DNA from: Bosea sp. AS-1
Lineage (GTDB): Bacteria; Pseudomonadota; Alphaproteobacteria; Rhizobiales; Beijerinckiaceae
Assembly (NCBI RefSeq): GCF_002220095.1
Contig: NZ_CP022372.1
Location: forward strand, 1,770,501 to 1,834,500
DNA length: 64,000 nt
Direction of reading: 5' to 3'
Numbering within the stretch: position 1 is the stretch's first letter; each line of letters begins with the position of its first letter. The position numbers and the translations under genes are program-made. Shown in pieces: positions 26,620-34,864 of the stretch. The notes under the pieces were generated by a model. It did no database searches. It saw only the letters and a list, made by a program, of their open reading frames with translations, and was not told the DNA's origin.

Positions 26620-26683
26620 TGGCCTGCCCCCTGAAAAGTGGTCCTCCGTGAAGTAGGCTTTTTGAGCCTTGGAGGATGCCGCT

Positions 26684-26962
26684 ATGGCGCAGAAGAAGCA
26701 TAAGCCTGAAGAGATCGTCGCGAAGCTGCGGCAGGTCGACGTGTTGTTGTCGCAAGGTCGGCCGGTTGCCGAGGCGATCCGCACGCTCGGAGTGACGGCC
26801 TTCACCTATTATCGTTGGCGCAAGGAGTTCGGCGGCCTGAAGAGCGACCAGGTGAAGCGCTTGAAGGACCTCGAGAAGGAGAACGAGCGGTTGCGCAAGG
26901 CTGTCTCGGACCTGACGCTTGAGAAGCTGATCCTGGCCGAGGCTGCCCGGGGAAACTTCTGA
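26684..26962 (+). CDS. IS3-family transposase OrfA
   Basis: A 92-residue helix-turn-helix protein that gives the DNA-binding part of the IS3 transposase: AQKKHKPEEIVAKLRQVDVL, then VTAFTYYRWRKEFGGLKSD, then a leucine-zipper-like KRLKDLEKENERLRKAVSDL. I place the start at the ATG 26684 (MAQKKHKPEE); an upstream ATG at 26669 gives a slightly longer form. In intact elements it is fused to OrfB by a frameshift. Confidence 0.85.
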   Translation: MAQKKHKPEEIVAKLRQVDVLLSQGRPVAEAIRTLGVTAFTYYRWRKEFGGLKSDQVKRLKDLEKENERLRKAVSDLTLEKLILAEAARGNF

Positions 26963-27079
26963 GCCCCGCCCGGCGTCGTCGCTGTGTCGAGCATGTCGTG
27001 TTGAAGCTCCGGGTTTCGGAGCGACTGGCGTGCCGGGTCCTGGGGCAGCATCGTTCGACGCAGCGAAAGCAGCCGACCG
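26960..27079 (+). pseudogene. IS3-family transposase OrfB, 5' fragment
   Basis: About 40 codons: LSPARRRRCVEHVVLKLRVS, then ERLACRVLGQHRSTQRKQPT. This is the known N-terminal start of IS407-group OrfB. The DDE domain is missing. It stops being IS-like close to 27079. Confidence 0.75.
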
Positions 27080-27430
27080 GTCGATCCGACGGTCTTCGTG
27101 AACGTGACCACCGACATGGCGATCACACGCGAAGAGGTCTTCGGCCCCGTGGTCACGATCCAGGGTTACGAGGATGAGGACGAGGCGATCCGCCTCGCGA
27201 ACGATACGGATCTCGGCCTCAGCGGGAGCATCTACGGCCGGGATGTGGAGCGCGCCTATGCGCTCGCTTGCCGGGTTCGAACCGGCCAGGTCGGCATCAA
27301 TGGCGTCGAACTCGCGCCCTCCGTGCCGTTCGGTGGCCGCAAGTTCTCCGGCATCGGGCGCGAGGGCGGGCCGGAAGGCCTCGAGGGCTTCCTCGAGACC
27401 AAGGCCGTCTTCATGCCGGTGCCGGCCTGA
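27080..27430 (+). pseudogene. aldehyde dehydrogenase, C-terminal fragment
   Basis: About 116 residues of the C-terminal catalytic part: PTVFVNVTTDMAITREEVFG, DTDLGLSGSIYGRDVERAYA, GQVGINGVELAPSVPFGGRK, SGIGREGGPEGLEGFLETKA. The catalytic cysteine region and the NAD domain are absent, so no activity is expected. The start of homology coincides with the end of IS-like sequence, marking one deletion junction. Confidence 0.82.
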
Positions 27431-27465
27431 GAACGCGCGGTCCAGAGGTACCTGAGGAACAACCC

Positions 27466-27615
27466 ATGAAAAGAATGTCCAGGATCAAGACGATCTTTGT
27501 TGCCCTGGCGGTGACGGCGTTCGCCGCGGTTCCCTGCGCCTGGGACAGCCGCGACATCCACGATGCCTCGTGGCTCCCGGCGATCGTCTCCCTGCTGACC
27601 GGCACCGCGAATTGA
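27466..27615 (+). CDS. 49-residue secreted or membrane protein
   Basis: Starts at ATG 27466 (MKRMSRIKTIFVALAVTAFA) behind tgagga. The first 22 residues read as a signal peptide or membrane segment. The mature part, DSRDIHDASWLPAIVSLLTG, is very short. No family recognised. The site between a dead gene and ohr makes its reality uncertain. Confidence 0.45.
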   Translation: MKRMSRIKTIFVALAVTAFAAVPCAWDSRDIHDASWLPAIVSLLTGTAN

Positions 27616-27720
27616 GTTGTTGGCCGCAGAACGAAAGCCGGGCGTCGGCAAGCCGACACCCGGCGCTCATCGAGCCGAACGGTCGAACGGCCTGGCCGGG
27701 TGGCCGGCCCCGGATCATCG

Positions 27721-28137
27721 TCAGACGAGGTTCAGCTCGACATTGATGTTGCCCCTGGTGGCCTTCGAATAGGGGCAGGTCTGGTGCGCTTCGTCGACGA
27801 GGTTGCGCGCCAGCTCCGGGGCGAGGCCGGGGAGGCTGACATTGAGACGCGCCTGCAGGAAATAGGCGCCGTCGGTCATGCCGAGATCGACTTCGGTATC
27901 GACGGCGAGATCCGGCGGCAGGGCGAGCTTGCGCTTCGCGGCGGCGATGCCGATCGCGCCGATGAAACAGGCTGACCACCCGGCAGCGAAGAGCTGCTCG
28001 GGATTGGTCCCGGCGGCCGAACTGCCCGGAGGCGACAGCTTGATGTCGAGCCGGCCATCGGAACTGCGGGAGGCGCCGTCACGCCCTCCCGTCGTATGGG
28101 TCTTGCCGGTGTAGAGGACTTTCTCGATCTCGGTCAT
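27721..28137 (-). CDS. ohr: organic hydroperoxide reductase Ohr
   Basis: Reduces organic hydroperoxides with thiols. The start is MTEIEKVLYTGKTHTTGGRD at ATG 28137 behind aaggatggag. Both redox cysteines are present: C57 in AAGWSACFIGAI and C121 in HQTCPYSKATRGNI, as in the Ohr subgroup of the OsmC family. The length of 138 residues is typical. Divergent from the hydrolase gene at 28464 with inverted sequences between them. No OhrR regulator gene is adjacent. Confidence 0.93.
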   Translation of the reverse strand: MTEIEKVLYTGKTHTTGGRDGASRSSDGRLDIKLSPPGSSAAGTNPEQLFAAGWSACFIGAIGIAAAKRKLALPPDLAVDTEVDLGMTDGAYFLQARLNVSLPGLAPELARNLVDEAHQTCPYSKATRGNINVELNLV

Positions 28138-28229
28138 GGAGCGCTCCATCCTTGGCGCCGCAACAGGCAGCGGCTTGCGGCAGAGCCATTCCCAAGCCGA
28201 CATGTCCGGCATGTTTGCGGAATGCACCG

Positions 28230-28354
28230 ATACGCAAGGAAGCGTCCGTTTTCCGGGGCCGGATACATTGGCATACGATGACGCCCACCCTTCGCGAAGG
28301 CCGCCGTGAGGGCCCCCGCAGCAGGGAGCCGGGGCCGATTGTATCCTTGCGTAT
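28230..28354. promoter_or_regulatory. inverted repeat in the ohr/hydrolase divergent promoter region
   Basis: atacgcaagga (28230-28240) and tccttgcgtat (28344-28354) are perfect inverted copies, 11 bp, with 103 bases between. The 325-bp region also holds several ggatac/gtatcc words. It could bind a regulator shared by both divergent genes. Confidence 0.45.
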
Positions 28355-28463
28355 TCGGAGACCGCGATCCTACGCGGGCTTTCAATTCCGGCGCCCTGCG
28401 ACACAGCCCGGATACAGCCGACAGGCTTCCTTTCCCCGCATTCAAGCAAAAGGGAACAGGGCC

Positions 28464-29513
28464 ATGTCAGAGCAGATCGACCACCCGCGGCGGAGCTTCC
28501 TCGGCACCATGGCGCTCGGCACCGTCCTTGCGCAGTTCGGCACGATCGGCGCGGCCAGCGCCCAGACCCGCGCTTCCGTCCCAACGCCGGGCAGCGCCGG
28601 GCAGGGCGTCCATGCCTCCTTCGCTGCCGAGAAGCGGATCGAGGCCGGCGCGCTCGATGTCGGCTATGCCGAGGCCGGTCCGGCGGACGGGCCGCCGGTG
28701 CTGCTGCTGCATGGCTGGCCCTACGACATCCACAGCTATGTCGAGGTCGCGCCCCTTCTGGCGAAGGCCGGCTACCGGGTGATCGTGCCCCATCTGCGCG
28801 GCTATGGCTCGACCCGCTTCCTTTCGGCCGATACGCCGCGGAACGGCCAGCAGGCCGCGCTCGGAACCGATGTCATCGCGTTGATGGATGCGCTGAAGAT
28901 CGAGAAGGCCGTCATCGCCGGCTATGACTGGGGCGCCCGGACCGCCAACATCGTCGCCGCGCTCTGGCCGGAACGCTGCAAGGCGATGGTCTCGGTCAGC
29001 GGCTACCTGATCGGCAGCCAGGAGGCGAACACGGCGCCGCTGCCGCCCAAGGCCGAGTTGCAGTGGTGGTACCAGTACTACTTCGCCACCGCGCGGGGAG
29101 AGGCCGGTTATGGCAAGTACACGCATGATTTCGCCCGCCTGATCTGGGAGCTGGCCTCGCCGAAATGGAAGCTTGACGACGCGACCTTCGCGCGTTCGGC
29201 CGCCTCGCTCGACAATCCAGACCATGTCGCCATTTCGATCCACAACTATCGCTGGCGCCTCGGCCTGGCGCAGGGCGAGGCGAAATATGACGAGATCGAG
29301 CGCAAGCTCGCGGCCTTCCCGAGCATCGGCGTGCCGACCGTCACCATCGAGGGCGACGCCAATGGCGCGCCTCATCCCGAGCCGGCCGCCTACAGGAAGC
29401 GCTTCACCGGCCGATACGAGCATCGGCTCTTCAAGGGCGGCATCGGCCACAACCCGCCGCAGGAGGCGCCACGGGAATTCGCCCAGGCGGTGATCGACGC
29501 CGACCGGCTCTGA
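28464..29513 (+). CDS. TAT-exported alpha/beta hydrolase (epoxide hydrolase/dehalogenase-like)
   Basis: A 349-residue hydrolase. The N-terminus has RRSFLGTMALGTVLAQFG, a twin-arginine signal, then a cleavage-like ASAQ. The fold motifs are LLLHGWPYDIHSY (oxyanion HGWP), AGYDWGARTAN with an aspartate nucleophile, and a GIGHNPPQEAP histidine near the end. An Asp nucleophile fits haloalkane dehalogenase or epoxide hydrolase types. Start ATG 28464 behind agggaacaggg. The protein is a close paralogue of the one at 54114. The cytochrome P460 gene follows 22 nt later, so they may be one unit. Confidence 0.85.
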   Translation: MSEQIDHPRRSFLGTMALGTVLAQFGTIGAASAQTRASVPTPGSAGQGVHASFAAEKRIEAGALDVGYAEAGPADGPPVLLLHGWPYDIHSYVEVAPLLAKAGYRVIVPHLRGYGSTRFLSADTPRNGQQAALGTDVIALMDALKIEKAVIAGYDWGARTANIVAALWPERCKAMVSVSGYLIGSQEANTAPLPPKAELQWWYQYYFATARGEAGYGKYTHDFARLIWELASPKWKLDDATFARSAASLDNPDHVAISIHNYRWRLGLAQGEAKYDEIERKLAAFPSIGVPTVTIEGDANGAPHPEPAAYRKRFTGRYEHRLFKGGIGHNPPQEAPREFAQAVIDADRL

Positions 29514-29534
29514 CGGTGGGAAGGGAGTTCTCCG

Positions 29535-30047
29535 ATGAAAGCCCTTTCCGCGCTGCCCTATGCCGGCGCCGCGCTCGCCATGGCCGTCATCGGCGCCGTC
29601 TCCATCGCCAGAGGCGACGGGGACGGCAAGCCCGCCTCGCCGATCTACAGAGTCACGATACCCGACGGATACCGCAAATGGGAGCTGGTCGCGCCGGCGC
29701 TGGAGCATGAACCTCTCAACGAGCTTCGTGCCGTCGTCGGCAACCAGACGGCGATCGATGCCTACCGTGCCGGGGCGCTGCCCTTTCCGGACGGCACGGT
29801 GCTCGTGAAGCTCGCATGGAAGCACATCCAGTCGCCCGAGTTCGAATCCGCCCTCGTCCCCGGGGCCGCCACGACCGTGCAGGTGATGGTCAAGGATTCG
29901 CGGAAATACGCCGCCAGCGGCGGCTGGGGTTTCGGGCGCTTCATCGACGGCAAGCCGGTGGACGAGGCCCAGCACGAGACCTGCTTCGCCTGCCATGAAT
30001 CGCGGGTGAAGGCGCGGGACTACGTCTTCACAAAATTCGCACCCTAG
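29535..30047 (+). CDS. cytochrome P460 family heme protein
   Basis: A 170-residue periplasmic protein with an N-terminal signal (ALPYAGAALAMAVIGAVSIA). The heme c motif is ETCFACHESRV near residue 150. The body has KWELVAPALEHEPLN and GTVLVKLAWKHIQSP, typical of P460 proteins, which convert hydroxylamine or related nitrogen compounds. The crosslinking lysine may be K115 in VMVKDSRKY. Start ATG 29535 behind aaggga. It is likely co-transcribed with the hydrolase. Confidence 0.85.
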   Translation: MKALSALPYAGAALAMAVIGAVSIARGDGDGKPASPIYRVTIPDGYRKWELVAPALEHEPLNELRAVVGNQTAIDAYRAGALPFPDGTVLVKLAWKHIQSPEFESALVPGAATTVQVMVKDSRKYAASGGWGFGRFIDGKPVDEAQHETCFACHESRVKARDYVFTKFAP

Positions 30048-30250
30048 GTTGGAGCGAGGGCACGCCGCGCGGGGCGCCAGCTCGTTGGAGCGATGCCGGC
30101 CACGGCACGATCATCCGTGTGGCGCCCAAGCCGTCAGCTCCATTCGGCGGTTTCCCGTAATCCGGCGTCGGACGTGAATCGGGGGCCTCGGAGGACGAGC
30201 GGCATCGCGAACTCAAAGCCGTCATGAATCCAAATGGAGGATTCCGATCG

Positions 30251-31087
30251 ATGACGATGCAAAGAACCTGGCTGGTCACCGGCACATCGCGGGGTCTTGG
30301 AAAAAGGATTGCCGAAGCGGTCCTGGAAGCTGGCGAAAACCTGGTCGCGACCGCACGTGACAGAGCCCAACTGAACGACCTGGTCGTGAAACATGGCAGC
30401 AGAATCAGGGCGGCTTCTCTTGATGTCACCGACGCGAAAGGCGCTCGTGATGCGGTGCAGGCGGCGGTTGAATCTTTCGGCCGCCTCGATGTGCTGGTCA
30501 ACAACGCTGGCTATGCCGATGTCGCCTCTATCGAGGACATGACGGATGAGGCGTTTCGTGCCCAGATCGAGGCTAATTTCTTCGGTGTCGTTCACCTGAC
30601 CAAAGCAGCGCTCCCCATCATGCGTGCTCGGGGTTCAGGTCATATCATTCAGGTTTCCTCGGTTGGGGGACGCGTCGGCGGCGCCGGACTGGGAGCCTAC
30701 CAGGCTGCCAAATGGGCCGTCGGCGGCTTTTCGGAAGTCCTCGCGAAGGAGGTGGCCGGCTTCGGCATCAAGGTCACGGTGCTGGAACCGGGCGGCATGC
30801 GAACGAATTGGGCCGGTTCGTCGATGGCGACGCTCCATACCAGCGACGCTTACAGGCCCTTAATCGAACCCGTAATCGCTCGTTTACGCGGAGCGGATGG
30901 CAATCAACCGGGCGATCCGGAACGGGTCGCACAGGTCCTGATGGACGTCGTGGCGATGAGGGAGCCGCCCTTGCGCCTCCTGCTCGGGCGTGATGCTGTC
31001 GCCGTCGCCAGGATGGCGGCCGAGAATCTCGCTGAATCGGATGCAAGATGGCGGTCTCTCAGCGAGTCGATCTCGTATCCCGCATGA
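30251..31087 (+). CDS. short-chain dehydrogenase/reductase
   Basis: A 278-residue classical SDR. The nucleotide motif is VTGTSRGLGKRIAEAVL. NNAG appears as NNAGYADVA. The catalytic serine is in QVSSVGGRVGGAG, and YxxxK is AYQAAKWAVGG. Substrate unknown. Start ATG 30251 behind ggagg at 30236; a longer frame from 30224 is unlikely. It is convergent with dipZ beyond a hairpin. Confidence 0.88.
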   Translation: MTMQRTWLVTGTSRGLGKRIAEAVLEAGENLVATARDRAQLNDLVVKHGSRIRAASLDVTDAKGARDAVQAAVESFGRLDVLVNNAGYADVASIEDMTDEAFRAQIEANFFGVVHLTKAALPIMRARGSGHIIQVSSVGGRVGGAGLGAYQAAKWAVGGFSEVLAKEVAGFGIKVTVLEPGGMRTNWAGSSMATLHTSDAYRPLIEPVIARLRGADGNQPGDPERVAQVLMDVVAMREPPLRLLLGRDAVAVARMAAENLAESDARWRSLSESISYPA

Positions 31088-31112
31088 TGCTCCGTAGGCG
31101 GCGAGGCACCCG

Positions 31113-31151
31113 GCCGTGGATCTTCAGCCATCCCGGCTGAAGATCCACGCG
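31113..31151. terminator. perfect 14-bp inverted repeat between convergent SDR and dipZ genes
   Basis: Arms gtggatcttcagcc (31116-31129) and ggctgaagatccac (31135-31148) around a 5-nt loop. No T-run follows, so it may be a two-way terminator or a mobile repeat end. Confidence 0.55.
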
Positions 31152-31175
31152 GAAAGGCCAACGTCCCGGCCTTGG

Positions 31176-32951
31176 TCAACCGAAGGTGAAGGCGAAAGCC
31201 TCGGCGCCTGCGTCGAGGAAGCGGAGCTCGAAGATGTGTTCCCCGATGTCGCCGGCCTGGCGGACGAGCTGGTAGAGCCGCGTCTCGGAGATCGTGCCGT
31301 TGCCTTCGGCATCGATGTCGGCGCCGTGGCTCGTGCCGGGCGCCACGCCGTCGATGGTGACGCGGAAGCGGACCGGCCTGCCCGCCGGGCCGGGACCCAG
31401 CACCAGATGCAGGTCCCTCGCGCTGAAGCGGAAGGCGATCCCGCCCTCCGGCTGATCGAGGACAGTGCTCTCGGCGCCGACCGTCCATCGGCCCGCGAGC
31501 CCCCATTGATTGAGCCGCAGCGTCCGCAGGCTGTAGTCGCGCGGCCGGTCGCCCGCGACACTCTCAGGCGAGGCGAAGCCGGAGGCCTTCCCATAGCCGA
31601 GATAGGTCTCGCCCGAGCGCGCGGGCCGGGCCGGATCCATCGGCGCCTGGGCGCCCTGCGCGCTCGGGACAACGGCCCCATCGGCGGCTCCGCGGCTGCC
31701 GGTCGCTTCCGCGAGGAGGTCCTGGATCACCCGCTCCGACTGCTTCTCGTCGCCCTCGCCGAAATGGCTGTGCCGGATCCGGCCCCGGGCATCGACGACA
31801 TAGAGCGCCGGCCAGTAGCTGTTGCGGAAGGCGCGCCAGATCCTGAAGTCATTGTCGACCACGACCGGATAGGTGATGCCGAAACGCGCGATCGCCTGTC
31901 GGATGTTGCCGACATTCTTCTCGAAGGCGAATTCCGGGGTGTGGACGCCCACCACGACCAGCCCCTGGTCCTTGTACTTTTCCGCCCAGGCGCGGACGTA
32001 AGGCAGGGTGCGGATGCAGTTGATGCAGGAATAGGTCCAGAAATTGACCAGCACGACCTTGCCGCGCAGCTCCTCGGCCTTCAGCGGCCCGGAGTTGAGC
32101 CAGGTCACGGCGCCCTCGAAACCCGGGGCTGCTCCGCGATCCGGCAGCGGGCTGCGGTAGGGCTCGGCCGAAGCGCCGGCCGGGCGGAGCCCGCCATTCT
32201 CGGCGAGGCGCTGAGCGGCCGCTGTCGCGCCGTCGCCACCAAGTCCTGCCAGCAGCCTCTGCTCGATACCGGTGGTGCCGGCGAAGGACAGCCGCGTCAG
32301 AAGACCGGTATCGAGCCCGAGACCGATCGCCAGCACGCTCGCGAGCACCGCGACTCCGGCGCCTTGCCGGATCCGCTCGCCGACGCCGAGCGAACGCTTC
32401 ATCGCCGTGAAGACCCGGCCGCCGGCCAGGACGGCCAGGGCGAGGGAGGTCGCCGCGCCGGCGGCATAGGCGGCCAGGAGCAGGGCCGTCCCGGCATCGG
32501 CACCGTGCAGCGCCGCGCCCGTCAGGACGAGCCCCAGGATCGGCCCCGCGCAGGGCGCCCAGAGCAGACCGATCGCAATGCCGAGCACCAACGAGCCGCC
32601 GATCGAGGGCGCCCCGGCCTCGGCGCCGCTCGCGAGCCGGTTGCCGAGCGCCACGATCGGACGGGTGAAGAAGGCCGCGGCGCGCGGCGAGACGAGGGTC
32701 ATGCCGAACAGTGCGAGCAGCGCCAGCGCCGTCCAGCGACCGATCTCGTTGGCCTGCACGGCCCGGCTGCCGCCGATCGCGGCGAGGCTCGCGACGGCGG
32801 AGAAGGAGAGCGCCATGCCGATCAGCATCGGCAGGATGCCGCGCGCGAAGGGCTGCCCGGCCCGCGCGAAGACGAAGGGCAGGACCGGAACAATGCAGGG
32901 GCTGACGATGGTCAGCACGCCGGCCAGATAGAAGATGACGAACAGGATCAT
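31176..32951 (-). CDS. dipZ: DipZ-type thiol-disulfide protein (CcdA + TlpA + C-terminal domain)
   Basis: A 591-residue membrane protein. N-terminal CcdA/DsbD transporter with FYLAGVLTIVSPCIVPVLPF and a GLLWAPCAGPILGLVLTG repeat; both hold the conserved cysteines that move electrons. Then a TlpA-like thioredoxin domain with YSCINCIRTLPYVRAW (CINC active site), VVVGVHTPEFAFEKN and a C-terminal beta-domain (DQPEGGIAFRF, HIFELRFLDAGAEA). It moves reducing power across the membrane to periplasmic proteins. Start ATG 32951 behind gcgagga. Convergent with the SDR gene. Confidence 0.9.
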   Translation of the reverse strand: MILFVIFYLAGVLTIVSPCIVPVLPFVFARAGQPFARGILPMLIGMALSFSAVASLAAIGGSRAVQANEIGRWTALALLALFGMTLVSPRAAAFFTRPIVALGNRLASGAEAGAPSIGGSLVLGIAIGLLWAPCAGPILGLVLTGAALHGADAGTALLLAAYAAGAATSLALAVLAGGRVFTAMKRSLGVGERIRQGAGVAVLASVLAIGLGLDTGLLTRLSFAGTTGIEQRLLAGLGGDGATAAAQRLAENGGLRPAGASAEPYRSPLPDRGAAPGFEGAVTWLNSGPLKAEELRGKVVLVNFWTYSCINCIRTLPYVRAWAEKYKDQGLVVVGVHTPEFAFEKNVGNIRQAIARFGITYPVVVDNDFRIWRAFRNSYWPALYVVDARGRIRHSHFGEGDEKQSERVIQDLLAEATGSRGAADGAVVPSAQGAQAPMDPARPARSGETYLGYGKASGFASPESVAGDRPRDYSLRTLRLNQWGLAGRWTVGAESTVLDQPEGGIAFRFSARDLHLVLGPGPAGRPVRFRVTIDGVAPGTSHGADIDAEGNGTISETRLYQLVRQAGDIGEHIFELRFLDAGAEAFAFTFG

Positions 32952-33112
32952 GGCGGTTCCTCGCGAGGGCGACGGAAGCCACCTGCCGGGTGGCCTCCAT
33001 CGGATGCACGCCATTCGATCTCTCCGACGTATCTCCCATGTTTTCCCTGCGGGCCGCTCTGTAACGCTGTGTAGGAGGGGCCGGCTGCGAGGATCGGCAC
33101 CACCCCCGACGC

Positions 33113-33883
33113 CTAGTTGGAGACGGCCCGGGCGGCCTCGACGATCAGCTCGGCGACCTCTGCGGGCTTCGAGGCATAGACGGCGTGGCTCGCAGCGACC
33201 TCGCGGACCTTGCTGCCCGCGCGGCGAGCCATCTCGCGTTCGAGCTCCGGGTTGATCGACCGATCATGGCTCGCAATGAGCGCCCAGCTCGGCTTGCTCT
33301 TCCAGGCGGGATCGCCGGCCTCGGCGGTAAATGCCGCCTTCGCCGCGAAGACCTGCGAGCGGGCCAGGAATGCCGCCCCGGCCTTGGGGAGATCGGCCGC
33401 GAAGGCGGCCGGGAAGGCCTTCGGATCGAGATAGAGATAGCCGTCCGCGGTTGCCTTGATCGCATCCGGCGGCGCGTTCGGAACCGGCTTGCGGCCGGCG
33501 AGCGTGCCCAGGCTCTCGCCCTTCTCCGGCTGAAACGCCGCGACATAGACCAGCCCCGCCACGCTGGCGTCATGGCCGGCCTCGGTGACGACCATGCCGC
33601 CATAGCTGTGTCCGACGAGGATCGCCGGGCCGTCCTGGAGCGCCAGCACGCGCCGGGTCGCCGCCACATCGTCCTGCAGGGAGGTCAGCGGCTCCTGCAC
33701 GATCGTGACCTTGTAGCCCTTCGCGGTCAGGCGGTCGGACACCTTGCGCCAACCCGAGCCGTCGGCGAAGGCGCCGTGGACGATGACGATGTTGCGCACG
33801 CTCGCAGCCTGCGCCCCGGACCAGGCTCCGGCCAGGGACAGCAAGACTCCGCCGAGGGCGATCGAAACAATACGCGTGTGCAT
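33113..33883 (-). CDS. secreted alpha/beta hydrolase
   Basis: A 256-residue hydrolase with an N-terminal signal peptide (RIVSIALGGVLLSLAGAWSG) cut at AQA-AS. The fold motifs are IVHGAFADGSGWRKV, AILVGHSYGGMVVTEAG (serine nucleophile), and a C-terminal ASHAVYASKPAEVAEL histidine region. It resembles small esterases and is a paralogue of the protein at 56592. Start ATG 33883. Substrate unknown. Confidence 0.85.
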   Translation of the reverse strand: MHTRIVSIALGGVLLSLAGAWSGAQAASVRNIVIVHGAFADGSGWRKVSDRLTAKGYKVTIVQEPLTSLQDDVAATRRVLALQDGPAILVGHSYGGMVVTEAGHDASVAGLVYVAAFQPEKGESLGTLAGRKPVPNAPPDAIKATADGYLYLDPKAFPAAFAADLPKAGAAFLARSQVFAAKAAFTAEAGDPAWKSKPSWALIASHDRSINPELEREMARRAGSKVREVAASHAVYASKPAEVAELIVEAARAVSN

Positions 33884-34123
33884 CGGAGCTTCCTTCCTGC
33901 TCGTTCCATGATGGGGATGCCGTGCAAGCGGGCCGAGCCGTCGCGGCCCTCATGCTGCTCCGCACCGTGCCGGAAGACGGCGGGGCGTTCGACGGGAAGA
34001 TTGTCCGCGTCCGTGTCGGGCCGGGCGCGTGATACACGAGGCTACAAATCTCTCGCGGAACGCCGGATCGAGACAGCCCGGCCTCTGCTATGGCTCGGGA
34101 AACGAAAGCGGGAAGCCCTGCCG

Positions 34124-34864
34124 ATGGACCACATCGACCACGTGCTCGTCGTCGACGACGATCGGGAGATCCGGGATCTCGTATCGAGCTATCTGAAGAA
34201 GAACGGCCTGCGGGTGACGACGGCAGCCGACGGACGGCAGATGCGCGCCTTCCTTGAGGCGGACCGGGTCGATCTCATCGTCCTCGACGTGATGATGCCG
34301 GGCGATGACGGCCTCGTGCTGTGCCGCGAGCTGCGGGCCGGGAAGCACAAGGCGACGCCGGTGCTGATGCTGACCGCCCGGACCGACGACACCGACCGGA
34401 TCGTCGGGCTGGAGATGGGCGCCGACGACTATCTGGCGAAGCCCTTCGTCGCCCGCGAGCTGCTGGCGCGGATCAAGGCGGTGCTGCGCCGCACGCGGAT
34501 GATGCCGCCGAACCTGCAGGTCACCGAGGCCGGCCAGTTGCTCGCCTTCGGGGATTGGCAGCTCGATACCGTCGCGCGCCACCTGCTCGACGGAGACGGC
34601 ACCGCGGTGGCGCTGAGCGGCGCCGAATACCGCCTGCTGCGGGTCTTCCTCGATCATCCGCAGCGCGTGCTCTCGCGCGACCAGCTCCTGAATCTCACGC
34701 AGGGGCGCGAGGCCGAGCTGTTCGACCGCTCGATCGACCTGCTCGTCAGCCGTGTCCGCCAGCGCCTGCGCGACGATGCACGCGAGCCGGCCTATATCAA
34801 GACCGTTCGCAGCGAGGGCTATGTCCTCGCCATGCCGGTCGAGATCGTCACGGCCCGGCCATGA
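34124..34864 (+). CDS. OmpR-family response regulator
   Basis: A 246-residue two-domain regulator. Receiver: acidic DDD at 11-13, phosphoacceptor D55 in LIVLDVMMPGDDG, LTARTDD, and KPF lysine. C-terminal winged helix with GAEYRLLRVFLDHPQRVLSR and SIDLLVSRVRQRL, then YIKTVRSEGYVLA. The start is MDHIDHVLVVDDDREIRDL. The histidine kinase ATG overlaps its stop by 4 nt. Confidence 0.93.
   Translation: MDHIDHVLVVDDDREIRDLVSSYLKKNGLRVTTAADGRQMRAFLEADRVDLIVLDVMMPGDDGLVLCRELRAGKHKATPVLMLTARTDDTDRIVGLEMGADDYLAKPFVARELLARIKAVLRRTRMMPPNLQVTEAGQLLAFGDWQLDTVARHLLDGDGTAVALSGAEYRLLRVFLDHPQRVLSRDQLLNLTQGREAELFDRSIDLLVSRVRQRLRDDAREPAYIKTVRSEGYVLAMPVEIVTARP

Larger units (their letters stand above)
26620..27079 (+). 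mobile_element. truncated IS3-family element (IS407-like), left end only
   Basis: The left terminal inverted repeat is tggcctgccccctgaaaagtgg (26620-26641), typical of IS407-type ends. orfA is complete. orfB begins in the next frame but stops after about 40 residues. The right end is absent, and the DNA runs straight into an aldehyde dehydrogenase gene fragment. The element therefore lost its 3' part through a deletion or recombination. Confidence 0.8.

Noticed and set aside
27721..28584. Long minus-strand extension of ohr to 28584
   Set aside because: The Ohr fold starts at residue MTEIEKV (28137) and a ribosome site fits it; the upstream part overlaps the divergent promoter and the hydrolase gene.
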